Position numbers and translations under genes: made by a program. Below the pieces are notes generated by a model. That model saw only the letters and a list, made by a program, of their open reading frames with translations, did not search any database and was not told the DNA's origin. Of a DNA stretch of 64,000 bases, positions 13,801 through 27,600 are shown piece after piece (position 1 is the stretch's first letter; every line of letters begins with the position of its first letter). The DNA is from Pomacea canaliculata (Eukaryota > Mollusca > Gastropoda > Architaenioglossa > Ampullariidae), in assembly GCF_003073045.1 (NCBI RefSeq), contig NC_037602.1, forward strand, positions 14,883,731 through 14,947,730, given 5' to 3'.

Positions 13801-16228
13801 CCTCTCTCCACGCGCATGTCTGTGCGAACTGTAGACATGTTGCGCATATAGCCTGTCACGTATGGTAATGAACTGTTGGTAACAATATATGTGTGTATGT
13901 TATTGTTATGCAATGCATGTGACATAAAGTAAGGACTCAACATGTATGAAGGTGCGGGTACAGAGACACCTGTCATCACGCCCACCCTGTCCGCCATTAT
14001 GAATGCTGTCAGCGTCAGCTTTGGCAGAGATCTACAAAATATAATAGGGCATTGCACTTGCGAAAGTAAATGTGCCTCGGTGATTTTTTTTAAACAGATA
14101 AGAAAAAAAAAAGAAAAAAGCTCTTAACACATTTATCTCAGAAGTGTCTTCTTCACACCACGCGTCGTCCCCCTGCCCCCCATTTTCCCCCTAGGTGCGC
14201 GCGCACACAGTGGATTGAAAGCAATCACACGTGCGAAACAACGAGATTGTGCTGACATCGATGATGATGAGTGACTGTCCTGACAGCCAGACCGGGGAAA
14301 GGGGGTTATGATACCAAAATTATGGCTTCCGTTGTGCAGGCCAAGGTCTCGCCGTGGGGTCATGCGACAGTCGGGCTTGTTAGCGAGCCTCGTTGTGAGA
14401 CAGAGGCGGGGAGGGAGAGTGTCTATCGTTATGTAGACAACGGTGTTCGCTGGCAAGGTGTTGAGATTTGTCATACATGTACAATGTAAGACAACCGAAA
14501 GGTCAAACTTCTTTTTCGCAGATGTAGTGTATGCTTTTCTCTGGCGAGGTGTAGGTGTGCTGTTCTTTACTCAGGTGTGGGCGTGAGCTGCTCCTTTGCC
14601 AGGTGTAGGTGTATGCTGTTCTTTTCCCAGGTATATAAAATATAAAAATATAAAAGCACGTAGAAGTCCCAGAAGCCGTTCTCACCTAAATCAAAGTCTT
14701 ATTTTATTTATGTTTTACATTTCTCTCTCAAGTGAAAGTTCTGCTTGAAAACGCCTGCCTCAAGGAGAATCAAAATACGTATATAAATAAAAATATGTCA
14801 TACATCTAGATGGTGACAAACTGCTCAGTAGACGGTTGTTTTTTTTTTAAGGGTGAGGTACAGTTTTGTTGTCTATTTTTGCCACCGGAGGTGGAGAAAG
14901 ATCAGACAAGTAACAGGTCATAGTGTACCTCCCTTCCCCCTCCACACAGCGTGACCTTGAACTGCAGCACCAATAAACACACCCACTTTATTAACCCCTT
15001 TGAAGAGACACCGTACACACGGATGTTTATGTTCGATTTCAGGAAAGTCAGACTGTGATGTCTAATCCTAGCCAATAACAGTAAAGATATAAATTTTCTG
15101 TGTCTATACACACTTTTTATTTTTGTATACTTCTGTATTTTGTCTGCTTTTTTTTTTAACCCGTGTCATGCATGTCTTGAATTGTCAAGTTCTACTTATT
15201 GCGGCAATTGGTGTGTGTGTGGTCAGTCTAGACCTCTTGCTTGAAAGTATATTATAGGTGGATGCATTTCATGCAAAGCAACAACCAACCAACCCACCCA
15301 CCCACCAACCAACCTGACTGTTACTTAATATTTGATGAGAATGCTTGAAAGAAAACCTACAAGCCGCCAGGCACGCGCTGTAGATTGAGACGTTCTACCC
15401 GACACGTGCACGGAGATAGGCAAGTTCTAGTCGACTCCATTTCAAACTTCGTGCTGACATACTAAATCATAGGTCAGAGTTCACCCTTCCATGTCTGCCT
15501 CAAGGTTTCGGATTGCTGTGGCGCCGACGACAAATGTCTTTGGGTTCCGAGGTGAGCGGGAAATATTCACGGTGCTGCCTCCGGTCTCGCAATCACAACA
15601 TCTCTGTAAGACGAGGAGCCTGCGCCGAGGTGTCGGCTTCATCATTGTAGCTGCTGGACTGCTGATTAAGGGTGGCAATTCCCATGAGGCCATGAATTCA
15701 CGGAATCCATACAAAACTAATCAGGGGTATGATTAGGGCCTCTTGCACACGCCCATGTGGAAGCCTGGGTATTTGTTCTTCACTGGATCCTGACGGTGGG
15801 AATAGAAACATTCTCGAAGTCGGGTGTATGGATGGTGAAGATAAAATCACGGAGACATGTTCTGGTGAACTTTGGCTGTCATTTATGGGTGAAGAGTGTC
15901 AAACACACGGAACTCAGTTCAGGAATGCTGACTGGCGATAATATGTTCTTATTGTATGTAGCACAAGTTATCATCCTCACATCGAGAGAAAGATGAACAG
16001 ATGGGAGGGGTGTGTGTGGGAAGGTAAGGGATGCATGAGAAAAAAAATTCAGAACGATAATATTTTGTTATTGTTGTAAACCTGTTTGGTCCTGCGACTA
16101 GTGAATGGTGCTACAGTGTGATAGCTACCGTCTGGTAGTAGTAGCATGGGGACTGACTTCAATACCACGTGACTGGACTTAGAAATGGACAAGAAACCAA
16201 ACTGTGCGAATACTGTGTTGTTGTCGTT

Positions 16229-16276
<48 letters not shown>

Positions 16277-19200
16277 AGCAGCACTTTAATTAATGCGATG
16301 CCTAATTTCCCATATTGCATGTCACAGCCAGATCAGTTCTATCAGTTTTTTTGTGTTTTTGTTTTTGTTTTTTCTAATGACAGTGCACATGGGAACCATT
16401 TCCACCTCCTCACACTTCATGTTACAATCACAGCATCTCACGCCAACACGAGCAAGTGCGGACATATTTTACCGAAGGGTGGGATGGGGAAAGAGAGGGT
16501 TGGAGGAGAAGGAGGGAGAGAGTAACAGATGGAATCAAACCTGCTTCGCCGAGGTCTGCACGATGCTCGCGGACTGGAGGCTGCACCGCGTTTTATTTGT
16601 GTCTAAGGTTTCTTGATGGATACCCCGCAAACAGCTTCCGATGTTTGTTTAGATGAAGCGACCCCTGGGCTATGATAGTCTTGAGAAATTCTCGGAGGTG
16701 AGAGGCCGGGTGTAGACACGAGCAACACCAATGTCCCCGAGCTTCATTTTTCTTTGCTCTCTTCTTTACCAACAGTTTGGAAACCCATCAACATGTATGT
16801 ACTAAACAAACAGAAAAACCGTTTTGCCTTTCAACATTATTTTCTCTTGTATGTCCGTTTTCTCTCTACGTATCTGTCTTCTCTTTCTTTGACTTGTTTC
16901 TCTCATTCTCTTTTTGGTCTCTTTCTCTCCCTTTCTCTGAGTGCGTGTGTGGTGTGGGTGAGTTCTTGAATAGCGTACCATCTGATAAAAGCCGCTGATT
17001 TACCGAGTAAACAACATGACATTTGAAGATGGATATTGTATTTTTTTTTAAAGTGCATCTTCAGTTCAGCAGTTCACTGTTTTTCCCATACACTTTGCCA
17101 GAGTTATCTGCGCCTGTCTCAGTTTTGTGTTGTAGTTATTGCAAACAGTTTGAGAAGACACATTTTATGGCTTTGGAAAGAAAAAGATTTTTTGAACAAA
17201 CAAAGAAAAAATCTTTCTGACTGAGGCTATAACTTAACGACAAAAGTGTCATTCAGTACAGTAAGCAAACCATTAACTTAATTCTCACGCAGTCTTGATG
17301 ATGATGATAATGATGATGATGATATTGGAAAACACAACAGAGAACATAATCTTGGTTGTAAAGACACAAAAATCACTCCAAAATATAGCATTGTATTGGA
17401 AGCTAATAATGTTTTTTAGATACACTTTGGCGGGTAGAAAAAAAGACAGATAAAGTTCCCTCTGACCCAGTAGATGTGAACTGTGAGTGGTTCACAATGG
17501 TTTACGACATTGCGTGTGTAACGAGGGCCCAACTCTCTCCTTCCGGATTTTTTTTTTTTACATCACTTGATAAATGAGGGACTGTCATCGGGAGAAGCTT
17601 ACATACTTGTTAATCGTGTTAAAATTTATGTGTGATGTGATTTGCAGGTCGTGTTAATGTTTTACCAACACGTTGCCTAGAAACGTACGTTTATCAAACG
17701 TAAAAGTCTGGAGAAAAAGAAAAATAATATATGACCCCACTGAAAGTCGTTTCCTCCGACCCCATGAGGTTCGAGACTAACACGCCAACTGCGATTTCGA
17801 CCATTTGAAAACGCTTTCTCACCCCACGAGCGCCTGTGGGTATTATTAACATTGAGGTCTACTTGCGCCAGCAGGTCTTACTTTTCTTTGTGATCTTTGG
17901 TGTCAGCACCGGGGCTTGCGCGAGAGAAAGAACCTGCCCCGGAAGTAGTGACCTTGCTGTGCCCGGAAGCAATCATACAATACATTATCGCGGCTTTCCA
18001 ACACGCGACTCAAGCACATTTATTCTGTATTAGAAGTGGGCAATTTTTGGTACCCTCCTCCCACTACCACCTATCGAGGGCTTGCTGCCCTGAAACATTT
18101 GGTGAGCACGAAACGAGGGCCGTGTTCTACGTCACGGTTGTCATATGAGTCATGGAAATCAGCTCAGCAAAGATGGCCACGAAATGTCAGGTGTCGCTCT
18201 GTGTGACTGCTTATGTAATGTAAAACATTTTTATTATGTATGCATCACTTCATGTTTTTACTGTTTTCGGCGGACTTTGCCCATGACTTCTCGTCCATCT
18301 TTAAAAATTGTTTTTTTTCGGAGAAGCAGCCTTGCTTAACTCGTCGCTAATGAAGTTTGGAAGTAAAAGGCAGAATATCATCGCCATCATCTCGCTAATT
18401 TAAAAGCTGCCAGCTTTTTTTATTGTTTCCTTCTAAACATATTAAGACGATAATAACATTCTATGATGTTTTCTCTGCTTTCAATTACTTTATTAGCTGG
18501 TAGCGCTAAGTAGCAATTTTCCATCGCCCATTCCCATGATAGGGGCGATAACAAGGTAAGAATCAAGGATGTGTGTACATGCACGTGACCAGTTCACAAC
18601 TTCCGGTCTTCACGTCTACCCAATCTTTGCAGAAAAAAAAAATAGCAAGAGAGACCGTTTGTTTCATGCATTCTCAAGACAGGCGAAGATAATTCTTCAG
18701 CGATCACCCCCCACATGATGGCGCTACCTGCGAAACTTTGTCTCTCTTTGTCTGATCCAACGAACTGTTAATATTGCGATCCTTGTGCGTTTTCACCACC
18801 AAAGAATTTACCTTCCTGTTGACCCTCGGAAGAACTCGTTGCGAGGGTAATTTTCTGCACGTGGAGTTATCTGCCCATGGCGTCACCTTGACACATTCTT
18901 TGTATTCAAAGCGTTTAATCGCATTGTCATTTTGTTCATTTTTTTCAGGACATACATGCAGAGGAACGTGTGAAGGCAAACATTATGTTAACAGGTGGCC
19001 TCTTGCATTTGTTTCTGACCAGCTGAGCGTATATCCGGTTTGGCGTTTTCCTCGTCAGTTTTCTCCCTTGCATTGTTGTCTGGAGGGAGGAAGCGATGCG
19101 AATAGAATGTTGGAGGTTGAGTACAGGGTTCGGTTTCTCTTTGCCGCATAGTTTCTTTTGTGCACAAAGGGCTGCTGCTCGGATCATGTCACGTAAGAGA

Positions 19201-21601
19201 CATCACAGATGCAACATGAAGATAGAACAGGGAGGGATGCAGGAGATCGTGCTTGATAATCTCTCCAGGGAAAGGAAGGTTGAAGGAACAAAGCGTCTGA
19301 AAGGAGGTATGCAGTTCCGTATACAGTTTATTGTCATGGTGACAGGCTCAACGATGTCTGGATACCCAGAATTTTTGCTCTCCGGCCAAAAACCAAAAAA
19401 AATCCCCAAATACTAACTCTAAGCCTATGAAACTCCCATTACTCAGCTTAAACACTCACAAACATCTGTTTGGACGGAGAAAATAGTTCCATTCTTTCGC
19501 GGAGTTAACCGACTTTTGGAATTTTTTTTTCCTTCTCGATAGAGCTCTGTTTTCACTTACCACTGCTTTCTGTCTGGCGAAGATGACTGACATTTCAAAG
19601 GTTCATTATTGCCACTTTTCGTTTCACGTGTCTTGCGGAGGACCAAAGCAGGTTGTACTGACCTGATAGCCAGGTATGCGATCATTCACGCACTCGCACG
19701 ACTCCAGTCTCACTTCCGGTCGAAATTAGTTCACAATACTAATGCAATTCAATCAGCAACCCTGGTGTGGCACTGAAGTGGCAGGGACTACATCTCAAAC
19801 GAGGAAGTCCACAAGAGGGCCGGCTACGTCACAGGCGCCCATCCCGCTGCAGGAACAACAGCTACCCTGGCGACCACGTGCCGACAATAACGGAAACGCC
19901 GACGATTCTCGATTCTCTCCGGCGACGATGAGGCTGGTGACCGCTCCTTCATACCGTGCAATGGCGCCGGCTGAACAGGCGGACTTCGCTGGGGGAGCAT
20001 TGGAGTCAGTGCAGTGGCAGAAAGTTGTGTCAAAACTGAGCAAAGGCAGGAAGAAATGGGAGACAAAGCAGTAAAGATGGAGAAAAAGAAAAGCACCAAA
20101 CCTTTCACATGAGCTGCAGTCAGGAATTCCAAAGTTGATACTGTGTGAAGACACCTTAATCTTGGAGGACTTAGTTATATGTATGCATGTGGAGTTGTGA
20201 CCCTGTAGCAGGGATTTATTTATAAGCAGAGATTATATTATTAGACGAGATAACTTTACTCGGGATTAACAATGGGCCGGATGCGTTGCGGGGTCCTATA
20301 ATTGAAAAAGGTCAAAGCTCAACAGGTGAGCTGAGAATCTCGAGGTCCGCCATCTTAGATATGACTTAGATAGCTTGCACGTGCTGTAGGTATTTAGTGG
20401 TGGTAAAGCTAACCCGGATTCGTCTGTGTTCATGACTGCGTCCCACCTTTTGCCGAATTAGTGACTCTCCATGGCTTATGAGTAGAAACCACGAACTTGT
20501 TGTATCACTGGACTGCTGGCAGACGATTTTTTCCAGCTAACTACTAAAACGAGGCTGGTGTGTACAAAGCTTCCGGTTTAGTTACATTTATTGTTCAGGC
20601 TCGCCGAGACTAACAGCGGAGAACTTCGCAAGAAGCTAAGCGTTGGTCTCGGCAAACAGACAGCAGTTCACTGTCCACCTGTACACGTCCATGGTAGAAA
20701 CTTTCTCTTGCCCACTCAGTCATGTGAACCCACTTTTATTATTAGAAGTAACAGGAGGTGGAAGGATAGAGTTGAGCCCTGCTTTCTTCAGACTTAGACA
20801 TGATGAACCACCTACATCTCATTGCCCCGTGGGGACACTAGACTTTACAGGAATTTTGTTTACCACAGCACCACAACGCTTTTCACATAACTTTGTAAAC
20901 TTATAAAACCCAAAAATAAGATATTTTTTCTTTTACGAACGTGGGCGATAAACGGTGCACCCCCCTGCAATTTTTTCAAAAATTTAGTAGTTGTCTTCTA
21001 AAATGCGTTAACTCATTGCTGTTTGCCGAGATATATTCTTGCCAAGATGAGGGTATCAGGGAGCCGACGACAGCATTCTGTAACTGCTAATATCTCGAGT
21101 ACGAGAGTGCCCCTCGGTAGTACTCCAAACGTGCGATAAAACTGACCGGAGTATTCACATCCTTCTATCTATTAATCTTGACTGCCGCGCTTAAAGCGGA
21201 TGTGAGTGGCTCGTCTGGTGCAGGCTGCTCCCACTGGCTGCACAAACACTGCGCGGACAATGAGATTCTGTTGAATGTACGGTGAGATACGCGGGTAGGT
21301 ACCGGGGGTGAGTGAGGGTGGAGAGGGTGGGCTGCTGCTGGGTGGACTCGAGTGCGTTTTGTCGCAGATACTTCACTCCAGCTAACCGTTACACCGAAAC
21401 ACTTCAGCAGATAACGCGTTGAGATAACATCTGTTGGGTGACGTGAGCTGAGCTCATAGGTGTGAAGGGGAGGCAATAAAGTAATGATGATGGGACAGAG
21501 TATTCTTCCTTGAGGATGCTGTTGCTGTTGTCCTCTCTCGTCTTCCTAATCCTGTCAAGAAGAAGAAGAAGAAGAAGAAGAAGAAGAAGAAGAAGAAGAA
21601 G

Positions 21602-21641
<40 letters not shown>

Positions 21642-24600
21642 GCAACAACACAGAAAATATATAAATATTATTGAAAACTACATTTCAGAACTGTTGAAGA
21701 CTTTTCAAGTTACAGTTCTTGAGTCTGTTAGAAAAAGACGGTTGGTATGATTACTATTTGAAGATAGGATGACTTGGAAGAAACTAATATTATAAGTCAT
21801 GGTTTCTTGTATGTAAGAATATATTTTAGTTTTGACAGTATTTTCACTTGAATTCCGAAACCGATGTCTTTTGAAATAAGACACGTCCAAGTAATGTTTC
21901 CACATCCTGGTGAGTTTTACACCAACAAACAGTTCACTGAAATCATTTCCTGTTCTCCAAGGGATTTCATATGTGAACGAATATTATAATATCCCTGTAT
22001 GGTTTCGTCAAACAACTGGCGCTTAGTGTTAAGTTCCAAATCGATGGTTAAATAAATCTTGACTGTCGAAAGTGTTGTTCCCGACAGACATATGAGAAAG
22101 TAGACAGTCGTCTAATACGATAAGCATGAGACCAGTCGCAGATAAAAAGGGTTAAATCGAGCCGCAAACACCACAGGAGTGCGCACCCTGTCCTGCTGTC
22201 CCTACAGGGTCTGCAGCGTGTCCTGGGGGACTTACCTAAGCCCCTATTGGCGCTGCACACACTAGACAGTGTTTGTGTTCAGATTGTTTTAAGTTTACTT
22301 TGCAAGAGCTTCGTTTGCTTTTTGAGTAATTCTTTGCACAGAGTGCGAACATTTTTTGAGCTCCATTGAAGACCGTCAGACGCCCCTGCGATCCACGTGT
22401 TGACCTCTTTGGCCTACATTTTCATATTGCTTCGCAAACACTATTTTCAAGGCATTTTTCAGTGAACGAATATTTGATGAATCACTGTGTTTTTACTGAC
22501 ATGACGACTCCCTTCAGAGAGTGTATGAATGAAGGAAATTGCCATGTTTGCTTTCTTACTTCACACGTCCTTCTCAAGAGTAATATGCTTTGATTTTACT
22601 CCAATACACCATTGACATCCAAAACAGAAAAAAAAATTGCTTTGACATTTGTCTGCCAAGAAATAAATATATTTTGTCCAATTTGCAGTCCAGGATAATC
22701 AAAAAAAAACCTATGTCATAAAACATTAATAATAATAAGAATAACAATAAGAAGAAGACAAGAACTCTAGAAACAGTTTTCAGTAGACTGACTCCAAGTA
22801 TCCTTTAAAGATCGCAATATTTTTATTGTTTCGCACACTAATCATCGTGCATATGCCAGCATCTCCGGGTCATTGACCGCCAGACGAGACTTGGCGTCGC
22901 CACAGTTATCAGACCTCCCTTTGCGGTCCACCTCCGACGGTCCCCGGAGGTCACCAGGTCAACACCTAGTGATGGAATGACTAGCGGCTAAAGTGATGGA
23001 AGTTCAGGTGACACTACAGTGTGTAATAGGTCATCATGTACAACGATGTTTTGACTGTGACAAGATGACAGCGGATTGAATGATTGATTGTATGATGTTT
23101 ATTAGCTGACAAGTGTTGGAGGGCTTGACATATCTGAATCAGCTCAAGATGCTTGAAATAAAAAAAAAAAGGAAAGGAGGAGTGAGTCGAGCAAATAAAG
23201 ATTATCAACCTGGCTATCCACGGGTTGTGGGGACTATTTCTGACTGGTATCATCTAATCTCAACCTCAGCAGCGCTGGGGGCGATGACCCCCAATTAGCA
23301 GGGCAGTTTCTGTGAGAGACAGTCTCAGCATCATTTTACAAGCTCACTCATCAGGAGCAAAACTCAGCAATGGATAGTTTTACCTGACAGACCTCCAAAG
23401 TCACGCAAATGAAATAAGAATCATCAGTAATAAGGATCAAGGTGTAATGGGGGTCAGAGGTTAATAAGTCTAGCGAGTAGCGGAGGTCAGCAGTAATAAG
23501 CATCGCGAGTAATTGGGGTCAAAAGCTCGTTCTGTGCGATCCTTTCCCAGCTTCCACAGAACGGATCTTATCATGGATCATACTGTGGTCCAGCACCTTT
23601 CGTTGTCTTATTCCGTTCATTTGATACTTTCAAAATATTTTTATTCCATGGCATATGTCTAGTGACAAACAGAAAGGCGCGCACGTAGCGAGTCAGGAAC
23701 TAACAAGCATCGGCGAGAAAAATCAAGGCTGTGTAAAAAGGTGCTACCTGAAGACACACAAAAAGTGACCGAGACAAGATCTGAACCCAGGAAAGCTAAT
23801 TCTCTATTGGTGACAATTGCTAACCGTTGCGCCACCGGACCGTCCAGAGAGAAAGAGAAAGCGCGTGCGAACTACAAATACCTTTTGTGCTGATCTGTCT
23901 CTCTCCTCTCCCCCTTTCTTTCTCTTGAACACAGGAAGAACAGAAAGGCACTTGATGCAGCAATTGAGGAGAAGAAAGCTACTCTGATTCTTCCGGTTTG
24001 TGAGAGGGTGCTTACAAGCACTTCCCAACACAATGGCCACAATGAACAGCTTTTATTGAAACATGTCGGCCTGGCGCTGCTGCAGCCTCCATCGAGATTT
24101 TTGCTGTTTCAGCTTTCAGTCCTCACCTCTTTAGTAATGAGCAAATAGTTATCCTCACCCTGCCTCCCTCCCCTAAAAAACAAAGAAATAATTACTCCAC
24201 AATCGTTTAGCTACAGGAGAGGCAAGGAAGGGTTTCAATACAGTTTGAAGCTAGGGTCGAGCCTGAGAGGTGTGGAGGGTTGGGACAAATTCAAACACAA
24301 TCGGAAGAACTGAAGAACGGAATGATAGAACGATCAGTGATAGAACGAGTACCTTAGTGCTGCTTTCAACATCGTCTGGAGTCTCTGAGCGCCACCTGCT
24401 GGCAGACCAAACACAACGGCGACGTTCAGATAGGGACTTTGAACACTGGACTTCTTTATTCTTCTGTCGAGGGCTAAATAATTGTTCTTCTGTCACTTTG
24501 ACAGGAGTTCTTCGACGGAGAAGGCCAACTATCCAAGAAACGTCTTTCACTGGTGCATGTCTTGACGAATTTGTACTTATCTTCGTGCTGAATGGCATGA

Positions 24601-27600
24601 TCGTTTGTTTATTTCTTGGCTGTATGCCTGTGTAAACTGACGGGATGCGTTCCGTTCGACCTCGGATACACAAAGACTGAATAGCTAACCGCCAGCTTCG
24701 CCGATCAGTCCTTACTGACAAGATGGTCAGCTATTTCCCTTTGTGGTGGATGTGATGCGTGATAGCAAGTCTAACATTCTAGAGTTAAATAAACAATTTT
24801 CCCGAAATACATTTTGCAGGAAGCGATGTATGCTGAAGATTGTATCGAGGATGGGCAGTCAGCCTTGCGCATGCCCAGAAAAAAACCGATACCTTTCACC
24901 TTTATTAGGAATAATGCTCAAGGAAGAGGTGTGTGTCGAGTGCACGTTTGATGGTTAAGAATGACCCATAAACTGTAATCATCCTCTCAGACCATGTCTA
25001 GAATTTCTGTTTTCCGAATTTTTTTAAACTTTTTAAAAAAAATTAAAATTAAAAAAAAATTTTTTTGGTCCTAACCCTAACTCCTCGTGTGACTATTGTT
25101 TTGTGGAAGTCAACTGCAGTTTCTTTCAGTTCCTCAAAAATTGTTCTTGATAAGGTTCCACATGGTTGGTAAATAAAACTAGCGGTCCCACGTGATGGCA
25201 AGAGAGTTGCACTCACAGTTCATGATATTTTCACGGGGAAAGCTGGCGAGAACCGTAGCGACACAGAACTACTTTTTCAATCACGACTGCGCGCTTATTC
25301 AGCGAAATCCGTGCTGGAAGATAGGCGAAGGTTTATGAGGCAAAGAAACCTCCCTCCAGTCACGTTCACAAAGCCCATGAGATTTCAAACTTCCATTTAA
25401 GTTGTTAAATTTGCTCAACGAAAGAGTTTTCAATTACCTCGCTGCAACTTTTTTTTCAGTTAACCTGGGGATTGGGGGTTAGCGACAGCAAGCCGGCCTG
25501 TGGGAGGTTTTGTTACGAAATCAGCTTGAAGACGGTTCAAAGAATGCCAAGGATTTACTCCTGTTGGCGGCCGTTGCGTGGGCAATGGTGGTCCTGTCAA
25601 TAAATTGCTGCAGGGACCAGGAGTTCACAATGGATTCTGTTGGCTGCAAACACACGGCGCGGTGTTTTATCTCGTGACTCATCGGCACTGACAGGTGGCA
25701 CTGGGGCCGACACCTTCACACACCTACTACCTGTTGATGGTAGCTCCTTCTCTCTTGTCGTCTGTCTGGGACACGAGGCCAGACAGGTAGCAGTTAATTC
25801 TGCTTGTAATCTCAAGCTGTTCTTGTTGTGGTGTACAGGTGTTTCCATGAGCAATGGACAAAGTGTAATTTATGTAGTATTGTAAATGCTTCCACAAATG
25901 AGGGACGTAGTTTCAGTAGGTTTTTGTCCTTTAAAAAAAAATTAAAAATGTAACCTGTACAAATAAATTTGTTAATAATTGTAGTTCTCTTAAAAAGCGA
26001 CATGAGGTTGTTTTGGTCAACCTGTTCATTGACGATCGCTTTATGCACACACAATGTTCTCATGTTATCTGGTGCATTGCTGTAATATTAAGCTCATATA
26101 TATCAGAGATAATATTTTTGTCTCAATGGCTCTTTTTTAAAGGGTCGAAGTAGCGATAGCTTTTAAACTGTTAGCCTCCACCCTGTTCACGCCGTTATGT
26201 CCATGGCTTATATTTTTAATATTAAAAATACTAGCAGTTAAACTAGAGAAAGGATAACAGGTACACAATATAGTAAATTCTAGGATTAAATAATAAGCCG
26301 ACATAATTGTTTCCTAGCGCAGTCATCAGGCCAGGAACGTTAACCACAAGATGTTTCTTTTTTAAATATTGAAAATCTTACTTAAATTTTAAAAGAAACC
26401 AGAGAATAATCAGAAGATCACTTTGCTTCTTCTTTTCTGCACTAATTTTCATGCACTGCCAATTCCTCCTCCCCCGCCTTAAGTCTCCAGATCACGTGAC
26501 TTCATTATTCCAAATAACAACAGATGATCAACACATGGAGACGTGGTTCTGGAGTGGTGGCACTCCAGTGTGGGATTATTTCCCTTAGTTCGACAAAATT
26601 TCGATTGAAAATCTCCAACTACCACCTCAATGAATCCTTCGAAAACTCAAACTCCTGCCCCCTATCCACAGCACCAATAAATCCGTTGCAATGTTTAATT
26701 TTATGTCTATTGTTTGTTGATGTTTACCTGTGTAATGAAAGTTCTTGTGGTTCTTCAAAAACCTGAGAAAAAAGTCTTCATAAAATTTTATCTGTTGGTG
26801 GTGCGATTGTTGTTGGTGGTGCAGCAAAGAAGAAGGACGTGGGGGTGGCGAGGATCGACAAAGAGTTGCATTCAGAGACTCGCAAACAACTCGCAAACAA
26901 CTCGCAAACAAGTGACAAGCAGTCTGCCGGTACCCCATGTCCCATGTACCCCATGTACCCCACACACCAATCAGACTTGGCGGTACTAAATGAACCCCAC
27001 GTCCGGCATAAAGGCTGGATTCATACAAGTGGCCTGAAGTACATGCATTTGGTCTAATGGACTTGACCTTCTGCCTTTCGTCATCTGTCGTGACCCTGCT
27101 TTGCATACAAATGTCATGGAGACGATACACCTGTATGTCGCTACCTGGTGTTGTTTCTTCAGGTGCTGTGTGGCGAGACCCACGGGTAGTCAGTCAGTCC
27201 ATTCATCTGTAATTCACTTTTTGCTCAGCAAAGGAAGTGAATAAATGAGATAAACATTTTTTTATAAAGCTATGTTTTGAAAGTCTGCCAGCAAAAGATC
27301 AGAATAAGTTAGTCCAGTGTTTGTTAATGTAGATTGTAGAACAGTAACGAGTGTATATCAAACCTGCCTCACCCTCCGTTCACGACCCTCGTTTTTGTCT
27401 TGCCTAATCTTTCAGGAGTCACACGCACACACAGTTCATGATGGTTTTGATTAACCCGCGGAGAGGTTAATGGTTTCGTGCTCGCTTTTAATATTTACAT
27501 TTCCCAGCACCGAGATCCCTGGACATGACTTATCTTCCCACTTGGTCGGCTCGTTGATAAGATCCTCTACCCCCTGTGGTTCCGGCACATGCACCTTGTC

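Noticed and set aside
21454..21651. 65-residue frame of poly-Leu and poly-Phe on the minus strand
   Set aside because: Translation of the (AAG)n(AAC)n microsatellite.
24251..24721. 156-residue open frame on the minus strand, the longest in intron 1
   Set aside because: No recognisable domain, a 121-residue frame overlaps it on the other strand, and no splice or promoter context supports it.
25060..25082. Telomere-like CCTAACCCTAAC
   Set aside because: Only two repeats in an AT-rich low-complexity stretch; no array.
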